From Larix kaempferi (taxonomy: Eukaryota > Streptophyta > Pinopsida > Pinales > Pinaceae): a stretch of DNA of 64,000 nt. The notes beneath the pieces were generated by a model, which did not search any database, had not been told where the DNA came from, and was given only the letters and a program-made list of their open reading frames with translations. Below are positions 56,631-64,000 of the stretch, piece after piece (position 1 is the stretch's first letter; every line of letters starts with the position of its first letter). The position numbers were made by a program, and so were the translations under genes. The DNA is taken from NCBI GenBank assembly GCA_027924585.1, contig BSBM01000076.1, forward strand, positions 3,362,501-3,426,500. Direction: 5' to 3'.

Positions 56631-58005
56631 GACTTGGGACAAGATACTCAGATGTGCGTGTCATGGCAGAGAGGGAGTGTGTCGAGCTCACGACACATAA
56701 GCCAACAAGCTCGACCCATGGCAGAGGTTTGGAGGGACAGTTAAGGCATCATGAGTGTCAAGCCCCGACACATTCATTCTAGTTGTTGAACATGTCGAGT
56801 CGATCAAGCTGGTTTCAGATTCTGAATACCATCTCCAGGTCTCTCATGCGTGTGGTGATAATTCTCTCAGCTTGGCACTGGTTAAACACGACTATGTGGG
56901 CATTTTCAGCCCTCCTTCGGGATTTTGCGTTGTTTGATATTATGTTTCTTCCCATGAACTCGGCTTCTATAACTAGCTCCTATTTCTCTGCAATAGTGAC
57001 TACCTCTTGGTGCTCCGCCATGCCTAGGAAAAGGGGAACACCAAGAGGAGGATGGGTCGGCCGAAACACTACCAGAACAGACTGGGAAACATAGGATGGC
57101 TATGGGGAGGGGGTTTCCAATCATGTTAGGCTTCTCATCAACAATTGGGAAGCTCACCTAATTGGAGACCATCTATCCTCTGGTAGGAATGGGGGTCATA
57201 TCAACCATTACTGGCTCGCCAAGAACATGCTAGGTGTTATGATGGAGGATATGGTGGACAACTGGTCCAAGGCCAATGAAACAACGTAGACTCTGAGGGA
57301 AAACTTGGTTCGAATGGAGGACATGTTGGGGCATCTGGAAACCACCTTTGGTTGGAATACCTATGCTCTGAAAATCCATGTTGGAGGTAACATTGTGGTA
57401 GTAGAGGGAGTCCATGGGGAGAATTATGAAGCAACGGGAGGTCGAGAGCCTGCACCGGAGACCACGGAGCAGAGGGGCAAGGAACTCGCTTTGGAATCAT
57501 TTCCAATTCCCTCCACAATCGGTCTAATGTTGACAAAGTGTGTTCGTGATGATACAGAGGAAATTGATCCCCCTTAGTGAAAGACAGAGCCCCTCCCCGT
57601 CAAGTTGTTGGCTCAGGAACCGATGGAGGAGGATTACTTCGGCTGTCCAATCCTAGAGAAGGTTCACCCTGATGAAAACGCAATAAATGCGGCGGGCTAA
57701 GGAGGTTCCAGATACTCTATGTGATTTCCATTTTTCTGTTACAATTTGCTTCATAGTATGTTATATTTTAGTCGAAAATTACTATAGGTTATTACAAACA
57801 ATGTACATTTTCAGAAATTACCTGGTTTCCCTGTTGAGGGAAAATGTTTTGTGACTATGGGGATAGCCATTTTGATATTTTTGAGTACCTGGGTCGGTGG
57901 CTCCACTCACTAAGGCTGCCACAGACAGTTGATCTCTATGTCTTTTTTATTTCTATTGATTAATAGATGACCGCAACTTACAAAAAAAAAGAGTTGGGAC
58001 AAGAT
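56631..58005 (+). mobile_element. poly(A) retroposon inserted into LINE sequence
   Basis: A 15-bp repeat (gaSttgggacaagat) occurs at 56631-56645 and 57991-58005; the right copy directly follows an A-run (57982-57990). The insert is 56646-57990. The repeated word encodes LGQD, a usual LINE RNase H segment, and RNase H homology resumes immediately to the right, so the target was a LINE ORF2. The insert has open frames of unknown type (56414-56782, 57305-57577) and no RT. Confidence 0.65.
57305..57577 (+). CDS. small unidentified ORF in the retroposon
   Basis: 90 codons, rich in Glu in its second half. Upstream the same style of sequence continues with a stop near 57290, so this may be the end of a longer broken frame. 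No family recognised; possibly an ORF1-like protein of a non-LTR element. Confidence 0.25.
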   Translation: MVRMEDMLGHLETTFGWNTYALKIHVGGNIVVVEGVHGENYEATGGREPAPETTEQRGKELALESFPIPSTIGLMLTKCVRDDTEEIDPP

Positions 58006-58300
58006 CCAATAATTTTAGAGAATTGGTGGCTTTAAGATTATTGCTCAAGTGTGTCATGGAAAGGAAGGTTAAGCATATTCAAATTTATGGTGATTCTTCT
58101 CATCATCAAGTGGATGAAAGGAAATGCTCAACTTTTGGAGTATATTGTCTAGGCCTATTGGTGTTCATCACCAAGAAGTAGTTAGCTCTTTGGAAAGCAT
58201 TTCCTTTACTCATACCTTCATATAACTAAACAAGGAAGTGAATACGTTATCCAAAGAGGAGCTTCATGTTGCTAAGGGTTTCATGTATCTGGGATATTAG
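57994..58300 (+). pseudogene. LINE-type RNase H remnant
   Basis: Plus strand: SNNFRELVALRLLLKCVMER and HIQIYGDSS match the plant non-LTR RNase H pattern, and LNKEVNTLSKEELHVAKGF near 58226-58285 matches the family's N..AD.LSKE block. Stops and shifts break it. Similar to the minus-strand remnant at 26290-26690. Confidence 0.75.
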
Positions 58301-60048
58301 AAGAGTTTTTACCTCCTCTCTTATTCTCTTTTGATTATTTGTCCCCATTTATATTTATGCTAGTATGCAATAGTTTCTTTTTGGGAGTATTTGAATGTTT
58401 TTTGCCCGGTTTATAGGAGCTCTTATGAGCCAGGATAGTGACAAAACTTTTTTGCACTAGCATTTGGTGTACTTTGATAAACTAAGGTTTAATCTCCTAG
58501 TGGAGACTGTTAATAGTTTATTCTTAGAGAGATTTTAAAAATATTTTTAATTTGGACAAGATCCAGTTGATACTGGGCCCAATTTTAATTTTATAAGTTC
58601 AAGAAGCACCTGATGTAATTTCCAATCACTCTTTGAATAAAAATGGTGATTTTTACCTTGCAAAAAAAATTCATGTTGGCAATTTTGGTTCCATTTCTAC
58701 TAATGATAACTATGTTCATTGTCAAATTAAAAAATGTCCATACTTCCACAAATGAAAAGTGGATATCATAAATAAATTTTAACCTCAACTGGATTTAGCC
58801 ATTGAGTGGTTGAGTAGAGAAGTGTTAGCCTCCCCTCCCAAGTTCAATTCCCTCATGTGACATGTTTGGGCCTTCATTCAACATATTGTTGACAAAGCCT
58901 TACCTCAAGCTTCTACAAAATCTGTTTTACCTTGTGTACCATCCTCGGAATGAGGGGAAGTGCCCAGTGGGTTTCACGAGTAAGTGTATTTCACAAACCA
59001 TAAAAATTAAAAATTAGCTTCTTGGTTCTTATTTTAGCTATCTTCTCATTATCTTAGCTATTTTCTTAGGTTTTCCCTTTATGGATGGGATAGATTTGCT
59101 TATTTAAGAAGTGTACATGGCACTCGTGCTCATCTTGTACATGCCAATTTTGGCACCTATTTAACACATTTAAGAGAAGGTTGTAAATATTGTACAAATG
59201 GCCAACACTTGTGCCTCTATTGCATGTGTAAGAGTTAAAAGATGATTTTGAGGACAAGTTGTACTTGTTGTAGTGTGAATTTTTTGGATGAGACTCCAAC
59301 ACAAGCCTGTGAGTCATGTACAAAATCTTCTTTCAACAGAAAGGAGGAATCAAACGACCCTTTGTGTCCCATCTTTCAATAATTTGTGAATTTGTTTTTT
59401 CTCAATCTAAGTTCTCTTATTTGATTTTGCATGTGCTTATTAGTATAAATTTTTGAACTTACTCTCATAAAACTCAATATATAAGATCTTGTAGTCAAGT
59501 TTTACAACATAATAAACAACCAGTTCCAGGCACCAATATAATTGAAATAAAAAAAAAAACCTTTTTGTTAACCCACTAGATGGTAGTTGCCACAAACTTC
59601 AACAACTATTAACAAATGAACCACAAGGTGTACACTTCAGTGAAGAAAAGATATGGACACTAAAATATGCCATCTGAAGCTTGCAAAAATTTCATACAAC
59701 CTATGAAAGAATAATCCCTTATATACCAATCCATAATAATCTGCACTTGGAATATTAATAGAAGATGAGATTTTTTATGTATGCCAAATGGGGCGTTGAT
59801 TCACTGATAAGGTCGATGGTTTGTTGAAAATCCCACTAGGGTCCCATTCTTACTGTGGTTTGCCTGCACAAATGTCATGAGATCCAAATGGGTGAAAGTC
59901 CTGGGAAACTAGGGTAGAATACTTACTGAACAAGAACCTAAGCATAAGGAAACCCTCTCAAAAGAAACAAAAAAATGTAAACAAATTAAACAACTTAAGG
60001 GAAAGCATGAGGGTTTGGGCACAAAAAAAACAAAGGTGGATAATGCAC
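58301..60048. other. no gene recognised
   Basis: AT-rich. A minus frame at 59066-59323 lacks a recognisable domain. The part near 59760-60048 may be intron or 3' side of the KH-domain fragment. Confidence 0.35.
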
Positions 60049-60278
60049 CTATAAAATCTCATCTATGGGTAGAATGCGGGGCAGAGTATTCTCTCAAGGC
60101 GAAATCATAATGTGCACCTTGGTCTCCTCCCTCATTTGTTGAATGATATTCCCACCTTTGCCCAACAACACATAACTTGATCGTTCGACACTAACATACG
60201 AGTCGTAATAAGAATGTTGGGGTCATTTCCATCAACAATATCCTCAAAAATCCTTCCATGAACCCTAAACAGAGCCTC
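60049..60278 (-). pseudogene. KH-domain RNA-binding protein exon, broken
   Basis: Minus strand. After an acceptor-like CCTAG the frame reads EALFRVHGRIFEDIVDG, then TTRMLVSNDQV, then in a shifted frame LLGKGGNIIQQMREETKVHI. The GKGG loop is at 60151-60162. The order matches plant HEN4/RCF3-like multi-KH proteins, where a linker of this type precedes a KH domain. A one-base shift near 60165 and a TGA and TAG near the end break it. Other KH domains are not seen, so it is a fragment, either a decayed gene or one captured by a transposon. Confidence 0.72.
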
Positions 60279-60849
60279 CTAGGTAAGCGAAATTTTTCTT
60301 AAATCTGCACCATTGTTCACAATGTTCCAAAACTACAAAGTTATTCTCTAACTGATTTTTAGTGGAGAAATCAGGGGCATGGGGTTCAAACCATCCAATG
60401 GACCAATTGGAGTCATGAACCTCTAAGCCTCAAATGCAACCCCCATCAGAGGGTACCAACACCACATCATACTCCCTGTCCATCCTGCGTTCAATTCGGC
60501 TGTGTCATTTTCTCTTCACTCTTCTTGGGAAAATCCAAGCTTCCTGCATTTATGGGAATCATATTATATCTGGGTCTTTCATTCCAATGGTGAAACTTTG
60601 CGTAGAACCCTCGACCCTCTTGTTCCTCTTGAGGCCTCTCGCTAAAGCAAAAAAAAATTGAAGGAGTGTAATTTAAGGTCAGTTTTGACACAAAACAATT
60701 ATTTGATTTATATATTTAGATTATTTTTTATAAGTAAACTTAAAGGCATTATATCTCATTATAATATAATGTATAGAATTAAGTAAATTCCAACACATTT
60801 CTAGTAAATTAAGTAAATTCGTTTTTTTAGCCATTTGTAAAGGCCTGAC
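60279..60849. other. upstream side of the KH fragment, no gene
   Basis: A 66-codon minus frame (60491-60691) has no clear domain. Sequence between it and the KH exon could be intron. Confidence 0.35.
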
Positions 60850-60978
60850 TAACTATTTAGTTGAATTTTCTTATCCGATGACTAAATTGGTCATTTAATT
60901 TAGTCATTTTAGCTTAAAAACATTGTCATGACTAACTTTTTTAGTCACGTAGTCGTTTATTTGTCAAATTCTACTAGT
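60850..60978. mobile_element. possible CACTA-type right terminus
   Basis: Ends ttctactagtg at 60978, with a cluster of GACTAA/TTAGTC inverted words: TGACTAAATT/AATTTAGTCA at 60879-60906 (8-base loop) and TGACTAA/TTAGTCA at 60929-60947. Gypsy integrase sequence starts within about 20 bp to the right, consistent with an insertion boundary. No matching left end was found. Confidence 0.35.
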
Positions 60979-60989
60979 GCTTGGTTGAG

Positions 60990-61550
60990 TTGACAAAGAA
61001 GTATTTGATCAAGATCATCAAACAAATGATTGGGAGACTCCTAGGGACTCAGACTTACATTTCATTCATGCTTTATGGGATAATTGTATCACCACCAAGA
61101 CCATTCATGGTGAAACCCCTTTCATGTTTGTCTATGGACAAGAAGTTGTCATGCTAGTTGAGCGTGAGATTGTGACTTTCCGCTTAACCTTCCAGACTGA
61201 GAAGTTAGATAGAAGCCTCATTGTCTAAATATTTAATGACATCTTAGCTCCATAGGAACAAAGAGAGTTTGTGATTGAAAATTTGAAAAAGAGGGAACCA
61301 ATATTTGTTAAGAAAAACCACGATAAGAAAGCCAAGACAAGGACTTTTCATGTTGGACAAAGAGTACTATTATGGGACTCTGCTCATGACGACAAGGGTA
61401 AGCATACGTAGTTTCAAAAATTATGGCATGGCACTTTTATAGTTGCCCAAACTCTCAGGAATAATGCTTATCGGTTGAAGGACCGCCAGGAGAGAGATTA
61501 TTTTCCCATTTTCTAAATGGATCGGTCCTGAAACCTTATTATTGTTCATA
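60990..61550 (+). pseudogene. gypsy integrase C-terminus, decayed
   Basis: Plus strand: TTKTIHGETPFMFVYGQE matches the family block T...TPF..VYG, followed by a basic KKNHDKKAKTRTFHVGQRVL segment and a GTFIVAQTLRNNAYRLKD segment, which is the usual integrase end. Several in-frame stops. The beginning is cut at about 60980 by the preceding sequence. Confidence 0.82.
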
Positions 61551-62847
61551 TCCCACTAAACACTAACCAACTCATGTAACAAAAAAAATGAAATAGTCAC
61601 AAAAATACAAAAAAAAAAGAGAAAAAGGAAAAAGTATGGTAGCTTTTTAATTTTTTCTTCTAATTTCCTTTACGCCATTTAAATTTGTTTTTAGCGTCGC
61701 TTATTCAATTATTTTGCTTCCATAGTTTTGCTAGTTGTTTATTTTATGTGGTTTCTCAATTACTTGATTGGAGTTTGACGTATTTTCATAACTATACGCC
61801 ACTATGCTCTCTCTTCAGATTGTTTTGTTAATCTCTCTGACATGACAATGTTTAACCACTATATATAGGAGAGGACGTAATGTGGAGGAAGCAAAATTAT
61901 TGGGTTGTTCCTAGTGATAAACAGGTGTATGTTGAATTGTTATTGGTTTTCCCACCTCTTCTTCTTATCCCTCTGTGTCGCCCATCATGGAACACTGTGG
62001 GAACACTGGCCTTACTCGATTCACTCCCTACCCTTTTCAGGACAAGTATGAGTATATGTATATGTTTTGTGGTTACTTTTTCATCTATACATCATGTTGG
62101 TCAGTTGTTATCGAGTTGTCATGTATCACCATGCCCCATCTTTTTGTTTTGTTTGCTAGATGTTGATTTCCAACATCAGCATGATTTAAATCGTGGAAAC
62201 ATGATGTTAATGGTTAACACTCTTAGATGTGGCATTATCCCATTGCGTCTCAACCATAGATTCACGCTCGAGGTCCTGATCATGCCTATATTCAGTTTTT
62301 CCATATAACTTGTCATTTATCTCTCACACATGTTGTCAAAAGTTTCATTATGTAAATCTTATCAACCAAATCACACCAAAATTTATTTAGTCATGCATCC
62401 TTTGATTTAAATTCATGAAGTCTTTTATTTCCATCACCATTACCTTCCCGCAAAATAAAAGAGCCCCCTACTATACCTCACTCACTAAAACACCCAAAAA
62501 TAAAAAATAAAAAGTTAAAATAAAAAAATCCTCCCTCTCCTAAGTTTCCCATGTTCAAAATTGAGTGTAGATCGGGTTCATCCATCCAAAATTTAGAGAG
62601 CATTGTTGTCGGCAGAGGAATGACACGTCACGTAACAAGTGGAGCAAGACCATACGCCGAAATCAATGGTCACCACCACAAGCCTTACGTAAACTCGACA
62701 ACGTAGAGTACGAAGAAGAATATGCAAGGAATTCCCATGACAATGGCTACCATCAAGAAACTAAAGGAAAACAGACACGGTATACAAGCTGATAATAACA
62801 TGTGTAGAAACGTGTCTCCTGCAACGCCGTAATGCACGTATTCAGAG
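61551..62847. other. 3' side of the gypsy remnant, no gene
   Basis: A-rich tracts follow the integrase. A plus-strand TATATATA at about 61860 could belong to an old LTR or promoter. The 142-codon plus frame 61880-62308 has no recognisable domain. Confidence 0.35.
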
Positions 62848-62945
62848 TAACTTTTGACCCTCATTATTAACCCCAATGACAAATTAACTTTTGGCCCTCA
62901 TTATTAACCCCAATGACAAATTAACTTTTGGCCCTCATTATTATT
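62848..62945. repeat. 37-bp tandem repeat, about 2.6 copies
   Basis: Units start at 62848, 62885 and 62922 (taacttttggccctcatta followed by ttaaccccaatgacaaat). Nearly identical. Confidence 0.92.
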
Positions 62946-63524
62946 CAGTGTCAGATGTTCCTTGCAAATTTGGTTACAGATTTAAGAGATATTGGACAAC
63001 AATTCTGGATATGTATGGAGGGAAACCACGGATTCTAGAGATGTCATATGCTAAAACCTGCCCTCGATGAGCACAGTTTCGAATTGTGGGTCAAAGAAGC
63101 CAATGAAGCTAAGATAGCTGACTCGAAGCAAAAGAATAATGTTGCAAGAGGGACATATTAGAGTTCAATGAAGCCACGAGAGCTAAAACGAAGAAGGTGG
63201 ATCTGAAGAAGTAGCTGTCAAATGAGTTAAAATAGAAATCTACAACATGCACTTCATGTAGGACAAATTCACCAACAATGGTTAAAAGCCATACGAAAAA
63301 AAATCATGGTAAGGAGCCGGTATAGTCATGTTCCATCGTCTTTTTTTTGTTTCCCCTCTCATATGCATGTCCAATAGCCTAACAACACGGAAATGGTGGG
63401 TAAGGTTATTTATAGGTCCATCCATTAGAGTGAGACTATAATGTATTTTTGTCAAAGGTACGTTTAGCTTATTTTGCATGTCAATTGTGTTTTTATGTAT
63501 ATTTTATGGCTAACGCTTTCATGC
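62946..63524. other. no gene recognised
   Basis: AT-rich with GAAG-rich stretches near 63100-63220. No protein signal. Confidence 0.35.
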
Positions 63525-63815
63525 ATGCAGGTTATCTCAAGATAATCTAAGTTTGAGCACATTCACGATGTCTTTTCACCTTGTTGAGTCATAGAATGTT
63601 GAGAGCAGCATAGGGTCCCGATGACTATCAAATTCCAAATTCTTAATAAAAACTTTTTTTGGGCATACATGTGTCCTTGTCTTCATATTTTTAACCATTC
63701 CACATTTCTTTTATTTTTCCTATTCATTCATTTTTTTACAGACTGTAATTATAACAAACTATATATATTTTATTATTTTGTTTAACTTGCACAATTTTTA
63801 TAAAACTTGACGTTA
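63525..63815 (+). repeat. dispersed repeat, copy 2
   Basis: Homologous in the same orientation to 44640-45000. Interrupted at the right by an LTR start. Confidence 0.65.
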
Positions 63816-63818
63816 TTG

Positions 63819-64000
63819 TAATGTCCCATTTTGACCAATTAAGCAATATAAGTGACATGCACAACATGAACCGCGTAAGTCAAAATGCATGCGGCATGGT
63901 CACTAAAATTGCATGCATGGATAAATTAGGTTGCATGCACGAATAAAAGTTAGGCATGCAAAAGTCAAGGCATGCAATCTCAATAGAATAAAAGAAGGAA
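63819..64000. repeat. start of an LTR running off the window
   Basis: Begins tgtaatgtcccattttgacc, the same end type as the LTR at 17130. It cuts the dispersed repeat. No primer site lies to its left, so this is an outer boundary. The first 160 bp are rich in GCATGC/TGCATG words. Confidence 0.55.

Overview
The window looks like nuclear DNA of a land plant, most probably a large, repeat-rich genome of the gymnosperm type. This is inferred from an intronless DYW-type PPR gene, a TIR-NB-LRR-like pseudogene, initiator-Met-tRNA primer sites and dense nested LTR retrotransposons in AT-rich, gene-poor DNA. Only one clearly intact host gene is present: a 725-residue DYW-type pentatricopeptide repeat protein (14174-16351, minus). 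The last 374 bp of its locus are tandemly duplicated.

Layout. 1-4660: a partial Ty1/copia retrotransposon (minus) with gag, protease, integrase and RT, one frameshift and three nonsense codons. 4661-11321: two further LTR-like blocks in the same orientation, each with a primer-site-like sequence on its left (about 2.4 kb, and a less certain one of about 3.1 kb). They contain chains of short hairpins and a 46-bp tandem repeat. 13618-16393: PPR locus. 17130-22701: a complete, young, non-autonomous Ty3-like LTR element (TSD TTCAA, LTRs about 1% different by eye) whose only ORF is an unfamiliar 377-395 residue protein. 22702-31770: decayed mosaic of gypsy integrase, LINE RNase H, gypsy gag-protease, a transposon-like repeat zone and unassigned coding-like fragments. 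32177-42296: a non-autonomous copia-like element (TSD AAATA) split by a gag-protease-only gypsy element at 35800-41388 (TSD TAAAA). 43347-44369: a GC-rich retroposon with a 14-bp TSD. 45873-48872: remnants of a TIR-NB-LRR locus with duplicated flanks. 50850-53000: decayed gypsy gag and LTR. 56631-58300: a poly(A) retroposon inserted in LINE RNase H sequence. 60049-60278: a broken KH-domain exon. 60990-61550: gypsy integrase C-terminus. 63819-64000: start of another LTR.

The most unusual signal is at 10291-10736, where about 20 different short perfect inverted repeats follow one another almost without gaps. Looser arrays of the same style occur at 5124-5572 and 32470-32840, and a cluster of long palindromes at 35420-35545, all in or next to LTR-element sequence. 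Every LTR element here with a recognisable primer site lies in the minus orientation.
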